From: an uncultured Clostridia bacterium
GTDB taxonomy: Bacteria; Bacillota; Clostridia; Oscillospirales; CAG-272
NCBI GenBank assembly: GCA_947625805.1
Contig: CANQPT010000006.1
Location: 1 to 61,808, forward strand
DNA length: 61,808 bases
Reading direction: 5' to 3'
The translations under genes were made by a program, and so were the position numbers. Within the stretch, counting starts at the first letter, position 1, and each line of letters opens with the position of its first letter. Of this stretch, positions 1 through 8,044 are shown piece by piece. Below the pieces are notes generated by a model. That model had not been told where the DNA came from, made no database searches, and saw nothing but the letters and a program-made list of their open reading frames with translations.

Positions 1-91
1 ATGCCATAATTGATAAAGATGAAACGACAACACCGATGAACAGAATGAATAAAATCAAAGGGTTTTTATTTCTTCTTCTTTTTCTTTTCAT
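1..91 (-). CDS. small membrane protein, truncated by window edge (MKRKRRRNKNPLILFILFIGVVVSSLSIMA...)
   Basis: ATG at 91 (minus) preceded by AAGGAGGTC; basic N-terminus then hydrophobic stretch; open at window edge. Confidence 0.45.
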   Translation of the reverse strand, partial: MKRKRRRNKNPLILFILFIGVVVSSLSIMA

Positions 92-101
92 ATTGACCTC
101 C

Positions 102-218
102 TTAGAATAGCCAAAATATAAACTTAACCGTTAATGCAATAGCAATAGCAGTTAGGCACAACACAAGCGCTGTTCCACAAAAATATCCAATGCAATGAGC
201 AAGATTTTTTCTGTTCAC
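102..218 (-). CDS. 38-aa predicted single-pass membrane protein (MNRKNLAHCIGYFCGTALVLCLTAIAIALTVKFIFWLF)
   Basis: GTG start at 218, AAAGGAG upstream, hydrophobic; not in ORF track because <60 aa. Confidence 0.5.
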   Translation of the reverse strand: MNRKNLAHCIGYFCGTALVLCLTAIAIALTVKFIFWLF

Positions 219-240
219 GTCATAATCTCCTTTCAAAAAA

Positions 241-271
241 GCTCCGGCCTCTTTTTACAGAAAACCGGAGC
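241..271 (-). terminator. intrinsic terminator after the 279-1241 gene
   Basis: GCTCCGG...CCGGAGC stem followed (minus) by TTTTTT. Confidence 0.7.
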
Positions 272-278
272 ATCATCG

Positions 279-1241
279 TCAACATACACCTTGTTCAATT
301 TTATTGAGAGAATCAAGAATCGGACCATCAACATTGAAATCCAGCAGAATTGTTCGTTCGTACCCATTAACAAAAGCTCTTGACCGCTCGCGATCGATTT
401 CATAAATTCCAAAGTCTACATAGTTATCGCCCTTGTGCTTTGGATTATCCGGGTCATAAATCCATCCGACGGCTTGTCCTGCTTTTGTTGGCTTGATTCC
501 AAGACGCTCATAAACTTCATTCAGGAACAAATATCCACGAGCTTTTAATCTATCGTTCGCATAATTCTGTTCCGAACGAAGAAACATCAGATTATATTCG
601 GAATCTTTTTCCCAACCGGTACATCCGTCATCAAAGAAACGGGCATAATCACTGTATTGATTCGGATCGTCCGCAACCATCACGGTTTTCTTTACGGTTT
701 TTTCTTTACCGTTTTCATCTGTGATTTTTTCTTCGATTTCTTTGGCTTTAATATTGTACTTTAATTCTCGATCAATCTCTTCTCCAAATCGTTCGATTAC
801 GCGGTTTCTATATTCTTTGAATCCGCGATCAACGGTTGCATAAGCAGCCGCAAGAGCAATATTCCGCTTTCTGAGAATATTTGTAGACGCGAGAATACTT
901 GTTAAAGAAAGAGTTCCGAGAATGACTGAAGGAGCATAAAGCTTTGCAAATCTGATTCCGGTTTGAACATACACAATTGCCAAATCCTTTTTGGCGTCAT
1001 CCTGTGTATATTGTTCGGAAAACTTTTTGCTCTCCTGAACCTTATGGATGGGTTCCAGATCTTCTTTTGCTTTATCAAGAATTGTGCTGATTTTTGTTGT
1101 TGCTTTGCAAGCCATAACAGCACTCACAACTGTTCCGGCTACACCAAAAGCAACTAAAATTTCCGGACTGTGTTTTCTAACGCCAAAAGCTAACTTATTA
1201 AATTTTCTGCTAACTTTGGTTGCGATTTCTGTTTTTTTCAT
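279..1241 (-). CDS. DUF6353-like phage/element membrane protein (paralog 1)
   Basis: 320 aa; KHSPEILVAFGVAG motif and hydrophobic segments shared with 2744-3529 and 4832-5650. Confidence 0.7.
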   Translation of the reverse strand: MKKTEIATKVSRKFNKLAFGVRKHSPEILVAFGVAGTVVSAVMACKATTKISTILDKAKEDLEPIHKVQESKKFSEQYTQDDAKKDLAIVYVQTGIRFAKLYAPSVILGTLSLTSILASTNILRKRNIALAAAYATVDRGFKEYRNRVIERFGEEIDRELKYNIKAKEIEEKITDENGKEKTVKKTVMVADDPNQYSDYARFFDDGCTGWEKDSEYNLMFLRSEQNYANDRLKARGYLFLNEVYERLGIKPTKAGQAVGWIYDPDNPKHKGDNYVDFGIYEIDRERSRAFVNGYERTILLDFNVDGPILDSLNKIEQGVC

Positions 1242-1243
1242 GA

Positions 1244-1495
1244 TTATCTATTCTCCTCTTCAAGATTTTTAACATGGTCAATGAGATGCTGGGTGTACCA
1301 TAGAATTTTTTCCAAATCTCTTATTCCGTCTTTTTTCTTCCAACGGCAAGCATATTTGATGATGTTTCCGGTATCTGTTGCTTCAATACCGGTGAGGTCA
1401 AAAGTAAACGCCTCAATAACATCAATAACTTCCAAACCAGTTTCAGATTGATAATGGTCCGGATGAGATACCATCTTATCTTTCGATTCGTACAT
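1244..1495 (-). CDS. DUF3310-like phage protein
   Basis: HPDHYQSETGLEVIDVIEAF...GNIIKYACRWKKKDGIRDLEKILWYTQHLI is typical of DUF3310. Confidence 0.8.
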   Translation of the reverse strand: MYESKDKMVSHPDHYQSETGLEVIDVIEAFTFDLTGIEATDTGNIIKYACRWKKKDGIRDLEKILWYTQHLIDHVKNLEEENR

Positions 1496-1506
1496 AACAA
1501 CCTCCT

Positions 1507-2124
1507 TTAATTAAGTGGAAGGGCTTTCGGGAGTTTAATCGTATAGCCGTCTCGTATCCGTACAACCGAAGCATTACGAATATCTGTCCAACCGTATTTG
1601 TTATCCGTATAACTTCCGTTAATTCCGCATAAATCATAAAGATCCGCCACACTTACGACATCATAAGTTGAAATCAATTCGTCCATTCTGGACAGAACTT
1701 CTTCCGCTTCTCCTCGATTATCAAATATAATATCGTCATAACTGTATCCGTTCCTTATGGACGAGCCGCTATAATCCCGTCTGTCATCTTTTTTATCGTA
1801 ATAACTGCGATATGAGATTTTTGACGCGGTCCCGCTTTTTGATGACTGACCTTTTTCGCCCCAAAGCAGCATACGAATTCCGCTGGTAAAAATATCATCA
1901 ATCGCTTTTTTGATTGCCGGAATTAAAACCTCCATCAAAATATAAGATTTTACGTTTCCGGCATCTTCTGAAATAAAAATATCAGCAAACTTTTTGATTT
2001 CGTTTTTCTTTTTGGTTTTTACTGTTCCGGTAATCGCTTTCTCCACTTTTTTCTCGGGAGCAGATAAATCCTGCATAAGTTGTTCCTCTTTGGATTTATG
2101 GGAGTTTGACTTGTATTCTTCCAT
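1507..2124 (-). CDS. phage/element hypothetical protein (start MEEYKSNSHK)
   Basis: ORF with AAAGGAG upstream of ATG at 2124. Confidence 0.6.
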   Translation of the reverse strand: MEEYKSNSHKSKEEQLMQDLSAPEKKVEKAITGTVKTKKKNEIKKFADIFISEDAGNVKSYILMEVLIPAIKKAIDDIFTSGIRMLLWGEKGQSSKSGTASKISYRSYYDKKDDRRDYSGSSIRNGYSYDDIIFDNRGEAEEVLSRMDELISTYDVVSVADLYDLCGINGSYTDNKYGWTDIRNASVVRIRDGYTIKLPKALPLN

Positions 2125-2140
2125 GCATTTAACTCTCCTT

Positions 2141-2332
2141 TCATTCGACCAACCTGATTTTCCCCGGAAGGGTAATCTTTGCATTTACCATATAATTGTT
2201 TTCTTTTTTCCACTGATAGGTCAGATTGCAGCGTGCTTTCTTTTCAGATACCGCATTTGTCTGCCCTTTCCAACGGTTATCTACGCAGTTTTCAAAAGAC
2301 ATAACCGGACCGTCATAAGTATATCTATTCAT
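2141..2332 (-). CDS. small hypothetical protein
   Basis: 63-aa ORF in the same orientation, GAAGGGAGAATTGTTATG start context. Confidence 0.5.
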   Translation of the reverse strand: MNRYTYDGPVMSFENCVDNRWKGQTNAVSEKKARCNLTYQWKKENNYMVNAKITLPGKIRLVE

Positions 2333-2358
2333 AACAATTCTCCCTTCTAAAGAAAAAT

Positions 2359-2393
2359 AAAAAGGGAAAGCACCTTGCTATAGGTACCTTCCC
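2359..2393 (-). terminator. intrinsic terminator
   Basis: AGGGAAGGTACCT...AGGTGCTTTCCCT followed by TTTTATTTTT on minus strand. Confidence 0.65.
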
Positions 2394-2424
2394 TCATGTT
2401 GGTCCACGATTTTTTCGTTTGAAA

Positions 2425-2667
2425 TTACTCCTGGTCATCAACTTCTTCGTCGATGGTCTCGGAATCGGTTTGTGCTTCTTTAAGCTCCTTTTTGGCTTTG
2501 ATTTTAGCCACAATCGGCTTTACTACATACTTATAGGCAATAATGCCAACAAATACGGATACGCCAATTCCGGCTGCAATCTTAACGCCTTTCTTGGAAC
2601 CGCAGGTTGCGATTTCTTCCGTTGCTTCCAAAACCTCTTCGTTTGTCAAGATGTTGTTTGCTTCCAT
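2425..2667 (-). CDS. small predicted membrane protein
   Basis: 80 aa; GVKIAAGIGVSVFVGIIAYKYVVKPIVAKIKAKKEL; AAAGGAG upstream. Confidence 0.6.
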   Translation of the reverse strand: MEANNILTNEEVLEATEEIATCGSKKGVKIAAGIGVSVFVGIIAYKYVVKPIVAKIKAKKELKEAQTDSETIDEEVDDQE

Positions 2668-2714
2668 TGTTGTTTTCTCCTTTCAATTTTAGAAAAATTT
2701 TTAAGTGGATTCCT

Positions 2715-2740
2715 CCATTAAATACCTTGTAAATTTTGCG
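2715..2740 (-). repeat. 26-bp interspersed motif copy 1
   Basis: minus: CGCAAAATTTACAAGGTATTTAATGG. Confidence 0.8.
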
Positions 2741-2743
2741 AAT

Positions 2744-3529
2744 TTATTTTTGGTAATCATACTGTGGAGATAAGGAATATCTGATAACAAGACAAGGTGT
2801 TCCGTCTTCCGCCAATTGTGAACTGAAATCCAAGTCAATATAACCCTTATCGATATTCCATCCAAGCTCGTCCCCAAGATCGGTTCCACTTAAGCCAATC
2901 TCGTAATAAAAATCATTTAATGAAATAAACATTTCATCTCTCATTCTGCGGTTTAACTCGTTTTCGGCTTTTTTGATCTTTTCGATATCCGATTTAAAAT
3001 ATCTTCCAGATATAGCGTCATAGCAAAGAGTATCTCCTTTCGTAGTAATAATTACTTCTCGACGTGTAACCGGGTCTTTATCAAGCTTATCCTTAGCAAT
3101 TGCGTCGCGGACGGACTGCTCTTTTTTCTCTCCGATTGTTTCAACCACTTTTTCCTGATACTCTCTAAGCGCAGATTCAGAAAGCGTATATGCGGTAGCA
3201 AGAGCGGCATTTCTTCTGAAATTCACGGAACTGGCGCCGACAAGACAAAGAATAGAAACTGAACCGACAATTGTTGACGGAATATAACATGTCCATGCCG
3301 TTTTAATCGTCTCCGGTACGGTAAGTTTTTCTTCTCCTTTTTCTTCTTTTTTCTCTTCCAATAAGAGAATTGCTTTCGGCGTAGCGCGAACCGCCATAAC
3401 AACAGTAGTAATCATTCCGGCAATTCCGATACCGGTTAAAATTTCAGGACTATGTTTTTTCATAGCGGTTTGAACACCATGAATAATGCCTTTGAATTTT
3501 GTTTTTCCCATCTCAGGATCTCCTTTCAA
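2744..3529 (-). CDS. DUF6353-like membrane protein (paralog 2; probable start MGKTKFKG)
   Basis: KKHSPEILTGIGIAGMITTVVMAVRATPKA; same layout as the two paralogs. Confidence 0.7.
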   Translation of the reverse strand: MKGDPEMGKTKFKGIIHGVQTAMKKHSPEILTGIGIAGMITTVVMAVRATPKAILLLEEKKEEKGEEKLTVPETIKTAWTCYIPSTIVGSVSILCLVGASSVNFRRNAALATAYTLSESALREYQEKVVETIGEKKEQSVRDAIAKDKLDKDPVTRREVIITTKGDTLCYDAISGRYFKSDIEKIKKAENELNRRMRDEMFISLNDFYYEIGLSGTDLGDELGWNIDKGYIDLDFSSQLAEDGTPCLVIRYSLSPQYDYQK

Positions 3530-3538
3530 AAATATAAA

Positions 3539-3558
3539 CCGCCCACAAGGGGCGGCGA
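3539..3558 (-). terminator. intrinsic terminator
   Basis: CCGCCCCTTGTGGGCGG then TTTATATTTTT on minus strand. Confidence 0.6.
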
Positions 3559-3559
3559 T

Positions 3560-4267
3560 TTAATCAACCAACCAGAAAGCCGGACGAACGCCACAAGTGC
3601 TGGGCGCGCCGGCGTAGAGCGCACCACCATAGTTGTCCACAAAAGCGAAATTGGACGAAGAGACCGATTTTTTGGTAGCATTTTTAAGCCAGTACCATCC
3701 GTATTCATCGTTATAGTCGGCAACACGATTTTTTCTTTTCTTCATCAAAGGTAGTTGCTCATCGTTATCCGGTTCTAAAACTTCTTTGTACCAGTCATCA
3801 TGACCAAACATCTGACCGTATGTAGGAATCGTCAAATCTCTTATTTTTTCCTTCATTTCTCTTGGAAACGCGGGCCATAATTTTTCTTGCAGCCACCGAT
3901 TAAGATATGAATTATCAAAGCCGCCTTTATTAGTATTGTCTTTATTCATTTTTTCACTTGCAACACAATCGTCAAAGATAAATAAAGTACGATCGCCGTC
4001 ATGCTTTTGTGCCGTTGCTGTAAATTCCCCAAAGCCTGTAAGAGAAATAGATATTTGATCGCCTATTTTGTATCGTGTATTCTCTGATTTATAAGTCGGC
4101 GTATCAATTTTAATATCCAGATCGTTCGGAACAACAATCAGGTCGCAATACACCGGCAACACGACCGTTCCGGTTACACGCTGCATGGCAATAGAAGAAT
4201 ATAAATCCTCCATTTGCTTTGGATTTAAGTTAATCATAGATCTCACAACCAACAATTCTTTGCTCAT
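3560..4267 (-). CDS. DUF6273-like protein
   Basis: FDNSYLNRWLQEKLWPAFP...YGWYWLKNATKKSVSSSNFAFVDNYGGALYAGAPSTCGVRPAFWLVD. Confidence 0.65.
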   Translation of the reverse strand: MSKELLVVRSMINLNPKQMEDLYSSIAMQRVTGTVVLPVYCDLIVVPNDLDIKIDTPTYKSENTRYKIGDQISISLTGFGEFTATAQKHDGDRTLFIFDDCVASEKMNKDNTNKGGFDNSYLNRWLQEKLWPAFPREMKEKIRDLTIPTYGQMFGHDDWYKEVLEPDNDEQLPLMKKRKNRVADYNDEYGWYWLKNATKKSVSSSNFAFVDNYGGALYAGAPSTCGVRPAFWLVD

Positions 4268-4287
4268 TTTTAGTCTCCTTTCGGTAT

Positions 4288-4575
4288 TTATAATATTTCG
4301 AGAATATTTTCGGCTGTTTCTTTTGCAACCGAAAAACGAAAACAAATATCAGAATCGTCTGTCCACGCTGAGTAAATCATCATCTTGAATATAAATTCTT
4401 CTATGATTTCATCTGCTGAGCGTAACGGGTGATCCATAATGGATTCGAGTATTTCGGTTGCAGCCCATCTTGCATAGCTTCTTTCTTCAAAATATACCGT
4501 AGGCCAAGTATATTTTGGGCCAAATAGGTTTGTTTCGATGTACTTCAGAATGGTTTGAATGGCTGCATCATTCAT
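4288..4575 (-). CDS. phage/element hypothetical protein
   Basis: 95-aa ORF in the minus-strand gene run. Confidence 0.55.
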   Translation of the reverse strand: MNDAAIQTILKYIETNLFGPKYTWPTVYFEERSYARWAATEILESIMDHPLRSADEIIEEFIFKMMIYSAWTDDSDICFRFSVAKETAENILEIL

Positions 4576-4597
4576 AATTTGCCTCGCAAAAAGGAAA

Positions 4598-4616
4598 GAG
4601 TCCCTGTTCAGGACTC
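4598..4616 (-). terminator. GAGTCC/GGACTC hairpin overlapping the stop codon of the 4608-4784 ORF
   Basis: GAGTCCTGAACAGGGACTC then TTTCCTTTTT on minus strand. Confidence 0.65.
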
Positions 4617-4784
4617 CTCCTCTTCTTCATTTTCTCCGAGTCGTTCGGCAAGCGCCTCGTCAATTTTCTCCTCGATTTCTTCTTCCATTTTCTTTTCGTT
4701 TACCCAATCGGATAAGAGCGTTGCTCCGATTCCGATAATGGTAGCCGCAAAGCCAATGAGTTTAATCACTGTTTTATTGCCCAT
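4608..4784 (-). CDS. 58-aa membrane-anchored small protein MGNKTVIKLIGFAATIIGIGATLLSDWVNEKKMEEEIEEKIDEALAERLGENEEEEES
   Basis: AAAGGAGG-N7-ATG; hydrophobic N-terminus; not in ORF track (<60 aa). Confidence 0.65.
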   Translation of the reverse strand: MGNKTVIKLIGFAATIIGIGATLLSDWVNEKKMEEEIEEKIDEALAERLGENEEEEES

Positions 4785-4802
4785 GGTGCATGACCTCCTT
4801 TC

Positions 4803-4828
4803 TCATAATACACATTGCAATTTTTGCG
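4803..4828 (-). repeat. 26-bp interspersed motif copy 2
   Basis: minus: CGCAAAAATTGCAATGTGTATTATGA. Confidence 0.8.
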
Positions 4829-4831
4829 TTT

Positions 4832-5650
4832 TTAAATATCATTCAACCATTCTGCGGTAGGCTCAAAAACCATGTCGATAATGAATATCTCCAATCCGTC
4901 ATCCAAAGTGATTTTGTGATGATTAAAGTCAATCCAATAAATATCACCGTTACAGCATGACCAACCAACCTCATTTCCGATATCCGTTTTTTCAAGACCA
5001 AGAAAATCATAAAAATCGTTTAATGAAATAACGCCATTAAACATAAAATTGCGATTTAGATGATATTCTGCTTGAATTACCTTGCTTATGCTTGTTTCAA
5101 AATATCTCCCGGAATAGCTGTCATAAAACACCCTTGTTATTTCCGGTTCCATTCCGCATTCAAAGTCGAGCGTGGACCCCATTAAACCAGGACATATTAT
5201 ATGAGTATCAGAGCACTTTTCTTTAGCAATGGAATCAATAATCGCATTATGTGCTTCTTCTCCGTACAATTCTTTTAGTTTTGATTTGTACTTTCGATAG
5301 GACTGGTCCACAAATGCGTATGCACTTATCAAAGAAGCCTGCTGTCGTTTGTTTAATATATTTGCTCCAAATATACAGAATAACGTAGCCGTTCCGGTTA
5401 TCACGCTTGGAATATAACATTTCCAGCATGATAATACGGCTTCTTTTTTTGTAAATGCATTTGAATCGCCGTCATGATTCTTTTTGCTGTCTTCTTTGAT
5501 TAGCAAAAGCGCTTTTGGCGTCGCTCTTACTGCAAGAACCGCCGTTGCAATAACTCCGGCAGCTCCGATAAAAGTTAAAATAGTCGGGGAGGATTTTTGA
5601 AGCCATCGTCGTGACTTCTTAAAGTTAGGCGTTCTTTTTGGGGATTTCAT
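4832..5650 (-). CDS. DUF6353-like membrane protein (paralog 3; start MKSPKRTPNF)
   Basis: KSSPTILTFIGAAGVIATAVLAVRATPKALLLIKE; annotated ORF extends upstream into the tRNA-like element, which is probably not coding. Confidence 0.7.
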   Translation of the reverse strand: MKSPKRTPNFKKSRRWLQKSSPTILTFIGAAGVIATAVLAVRATPKALLLIKEDSKKNHDGDSNAFTKKEAVLSCWKCYIPSVITGTATLFCIFGANILNKRQQASLISAYAFVDQSYRKYKSKLKELYGEEAHNAIIDSIAKEKCSDTHIICPGLMGSTLDFECGMEPEITRVFYDSYSGRYFETSISKVIQAEYHLNRNFMFNGVISLNDFYDFLGLEKTDIGNEVGWSCCNGDIYWIDFNHHKITLDDGLEIFIIDMVFEPTAEWLNDI

Positions 5651-5685
5651 TTTGCTCTTTCTCCTTTCGGTGATAAAAAAATAAA

Positions 5686-5761
5686 GAGAGACAGTTATGG
5701 GGGTCGAACCCATATCACAGCTTCCTTCCGATTTTGGCCGGAGCACAAGCTACTGTCTCTC
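5686..5761 (-). ncRNA. 76-nt tRNA-like RNA, apparently lacking a D-arm
   Basis: minus: GAGAGACAGT...ACTGTCTCTC 10-bp closing stem; canonical-looking T-arm TATGGG-TTCGACC-CCCATA; long arm AGCTT/AAGCT + TCCG/CGGA; followed by TTTATTTTTTT. Confidence 0.55.
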
Positions 5762-5786
5762 CATAATATAACTTGTAAATTTTGCG
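5761..5786 (-). repeat. 26-bp interspersed motif copy 3
   Basis: minus: CGCAAAATTTACAAGTTATATTATGG. Confidence 0.85.
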
Positions 5787-5795
5787 AAAAAGGAA

Positions 5796-5813
5796 GAGTC
5801 CCTGTTAGGACTC
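5796..5813 (-). terminator. GAGTCC/GGACTC hairpin overlapping the stop codon of the 5805-5987 ORF
   Basis: GAGTCCTAACAGGGACTC then TTCCTTTTT on minus strand. Confidence 0.7.
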
Positions 5814-5987
5814 CTCTCTTCTTTTAATCGTAATTTTAATTTCTTCACCTTCGATGATTGCTTCGAGTTTAAACTTTTCAGGATTGTCAATAACCTCTTT
5901 TAAAATGGATTTTTTCGTTTTCTGCTTCTTCTTAAAGCATAAATTCGAAACGTCCATTTTATCTATGATTTTACTGATGATTCCCAT
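5805..5987 (-). CDS. small basic protein
   Basis: 60 aa, AAAGGAG upstream, C-terminus RREES encoded by the terminator stem. Confidence 0.55.
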   Translation of the reverse strand: MGIISKIIDKMDVSNLCFKKKQKTKKSILKEVIDNPEKFKLEAIIEGEEIKITIKRREES

Positions 5988-6020
5988 AATCGTTATGTTC
6001 TCCTTTCAAAAATCATTTTT

Positions 6021-6046
6021 CCATAAGAGAACCTGTATTTTTTGCG
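6021..6046 (-). repeat. 26-bp interspersed motif copy 4
   Basis: minus: CGCAAAAAATACAGGTTCTCTTATGG. Confidence 0.8.
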
Positions 6047-6406
6047 TTAAATATCTTTCCTATCAAAGACCGTCTCCCAGCGCTGTTTTTGTATCGGCTT
6101 CATTTTTAACGCCCACATGATTTGTCGCACCGTAACGGTCGGATATAACCCGTCCGTACACATTCCGGCTCTTAAATCAAAATATTTTTTAAATTCTGGA
6201 TGTAAATATAAAGCATCCGTAATCCATGGATCAACCTCGCTCCACCATGTACTTTTTGTTTCCTCATCAAATCTTTGCTGAATGACAGCCAATCCTTTAT
6301 CGCCAATTTCAAATAACGTGCAGCTATTGTATACTGGGTGCTCGCAAATATAAAGTCGTCCGTACATAGATAAATAGATTTGAGGCTTTTCAAAATGGTA
6401 TCGCAT
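6047..6406 (-). CDS. phage/element hypothetical protein (start MRYHFEKPQ)
   Basis: TTAGGAGATATATTATG start; stop abuts motif copy 4. Confidence 0.6.
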   Translation of the reverse strand: MRYHFEKPQIYLSMYGRLYICEHPVYNSCTLFEIGDKGLAVIQQRFDEETKSTWWSEVDPWITDALYLHPEFKKYFDLRAGMCTDGLYPTVTVRQIMWALKMKPIQKQRWETVFDRKDI

Positions 6407-6467
6407 AATATATCTCCTAAAACAAAAAGGAAAAGCCCCCGTAAGGACTTTCCCTCTCGTTGACTTT

Positions 6468-6779
6468 TTAATCGTCAAACAGTTTACACGACGATTTGCA
6501 TTGCGGATATGGTCCTCCACATGCTCTGCATCCGGCGGGAGGAATATCCCCTTCGAATGCGTTAAGTGTTTCGGGCGTCCATTCTTCCTCTTCGTCCTGA
6601 TACACATAATCCATCTCGTCTATTTCCCATTTACATGATGGACAGACATAGATATCGCATCCTCCAGTTGGATCTTCCTTTCGCTCCATCAGAGCGCCGC
6701 ATTTGTTGCAAATTGCGTGGCCGGCATTAAGATGTCTGATTAAATCCATCCCTTCCGGCTTGATAATGTCTTTGCTCAT
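6468..6779 (-). CDS. zinc-ribbon protein
   Basis: CNKCGALMERK...CDIYVCPSCKWE and CRACGGPYPQCKSSC cysteine motifs. Confidence 0.6.
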   Translation of the reverse strand: MSKDIIKPEGMDLIRHLNAGHAICNKCGALMERKEDPTGGCDIYVCPSCKWEIDEMDYVYQDEEEEWTPETLNAFEGDIPPAGCRACGGPYPQCKSSCKLFDD

Positions 6780-6868
6780 ATACTCATTATCTCCTTTTTG
6801 AAGCCGATTTTATTATACCGGGCTTCAATTATTTAGTAAAGGGGACAAGAGCCTCTTAAATCTCCTTT

Positions 6869-6894
6869 CCGTAATAGAGATTGCAAATTTTACG
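6869..6894 (-). repeat. 26-bp interspersed motif copy 5
   Basis: minus: CGTAAAATTTGCAATCTCTATTACGG. Confidence 0.75.
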
Positions 6895-6950
6895 AGCAAA
6901 AACGAAGAGACCATGTGTTTTACACGATCTCCTCGCTTTTTCAACCCGTT

Positions 6951-7334
6951 TTAACTTCTGTTTCTGAACTTAAATCGGCTGAACAAACTTTTCATTGTTC
7001 CTGAAGTGAATGTTCCGTCTTTTTCGAACTCAAATCCCTTTCTTGCCCAATGCCAAGCAAAGCCAAGCTCCGCAATAAAGATCAATACCTCTGTTCCAAG
7101 CCGAACATTTCGGAAAATAATCTCTCTTTTTAGCTGTTCACGCTTCAGTTCGTCTTCTTTTGCATGATCAAGCGTTTCCGACAGGTCTTTCTTTTCCTCA
7201 AGTTTCAGCTTGTAAAGTTTGGTTACGTCTTCCACCGCAGAAGCCTTTTCCTTTGTTCCGCTTCCAAGTCTGGATAGGTTCTTAATTTGAGCTTCCAATT
7301 CCTCCTCAAGCATTGTCTGAAGTTCGTTTTCCAT
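6951..7334 (-). CDS. phage/element hypothetical protein
   Basis: 127 aa, AAAGGAG upstream. Confidence 0.6.
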   Translation of the reverse strand: MENELQTMLEEELEAQIKNLSRLGSGTKEKASAVEDVTKLYKLKLEEKKDLSETLDHAKEDELKREQLKREIIFRNVRLGTEVLIFIAELGFAWHWARKGFEFEKDGTFTSGTMKSLFSRFKFRNRS

Positions 7335-7372
7335 TTTACTGTTCTCCTTTCAAAAATTTTTAAATGGGTTTC

Positions 7373-7398
7373 CCATAAAAGCGTCTGTTATTTCTGCG
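7373..7398 (-). repeat. 26-bp interspersed motif copy 6 (overlaps stop of 7388-7609)
   Basis: minus: CGCAGAAATAACAGACGCTTTTATGG. Confidence 0.75.
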
Positions 7399-7609
7399 AA
7401 ATATAATTCTGGATATTTACCTTCAAAATAACATATTTTTTCTTTAAGACTTCACTTAATTTCTTCTCCATTTCCAAAAATAAATAAGGTTGATCGTCCG
7501 GATCAGACTGATCAACCCTTAAAGAACCTGTGATGTGCTTTCGAAACCCAATTGTTGTAATTATGATGCCAATAAGTATCCCAACCACAAATATAATTAC
7601 TTCAACCAT
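7388..7609 (-). CDS. small phage membrane protein (MVEVIIFVVGILIG...LRVDQSDPDDQPYLFLEM)
   Basis: N-terminal TM plus LRVDxSDPDDxPYLFLE signature seen in Bacillota phage small proteins. Confidence 0.7.
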   Translation of the reverse strand: MVEVIIFVVGILIGIIITTIGFRKHITGSLRVDQSDPDDQPYLFLEMEKKLSEVLKKKYVILKVNIQNYISQK

Positions 7610-7716
7610 AACTGACCCCTTTCAAAAACATTTTTCTGAAAATCCAACCCGGGATTTTTTCAGATATCAATATACCACATTTTTCTGTCACCTGCCTACG
7701 GAAAATATAAAAGAAA

Positions 7717-7732
7717 GAGTCCTTTCGGACTC
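7717..7732 (-). terminator. GAGTCC/GGACTC hairpin terminator
   Basis: GAGTCCGAAAGGACTC then TTTCTTTTAT on minus strand. Confidence 0.65.
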
Positions 7733-7745
7733 AATCCTTTTTGGG

Positions 7746-7982
7746 TTATAGTTTACTAAGGTATACATTACCGTCACGAATAAATACTTTGATCGGCCGC
7801 TTTGACCTTTTGACTGCAACACGCATACAGTTTGCACAGACTATGTAAGATTTGTAATCATGCTCGCTGAGATCGATTCGTACGAACTCGGCGTTTGAAT
7901 TTACAAATTCCTCAATAAAATCCTGCAAATTATGTCTGCTTGCTCGTCTTTTGGGAATGCTGTCAACCGGTGTAAGTTTCAT
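7746..7982 (-). CDS. phage/element hypothetical protein (start MKLTPVDSIPK)
   Basis: CGAAAGGAG upstream of ATG. Confidence 0.55.
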   Translation of the reverse strand: MKLTPVDSIPKRRASRHNLQDFIEEFVNSNAEFVRIDLSEHDYKSYIVCANCMRVAVKRSKRPIKVFIRDGNVYLSKL

Positions 7983-8015
7983 GATTTTTAACTCCTTTCG
8001 GGTATAAAATATTTC

Positions 8016-8041
8016 CCATAAAAGAAGTTGTAAATACCGCG
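8016..8041 (-). repeat. 26-bp interspersed motif copy 7
   Basis: minus: CGCGGTATTTACAACTTCTTTTATGG. Confidence 0.75.
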
Positions 8042-8044
8042 CCG

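Noticed and set aside
5686-5761. Canonical decoding tRNA
   Set aside because: No D-loop GG, no 7-nt anticodon loop with U33, closing stem is 10 bp, no CCA; only the T-arm is canonical
6781-6868. Leader peptide (TTG TCC CCT TTA CTA AAT AAT TGA) downstream of motif copy 5 with GAAGCC/GGCTTC hairpin
   Set aside because: 7 codons, poorly spaced from the SD, no attenuator alternative visible
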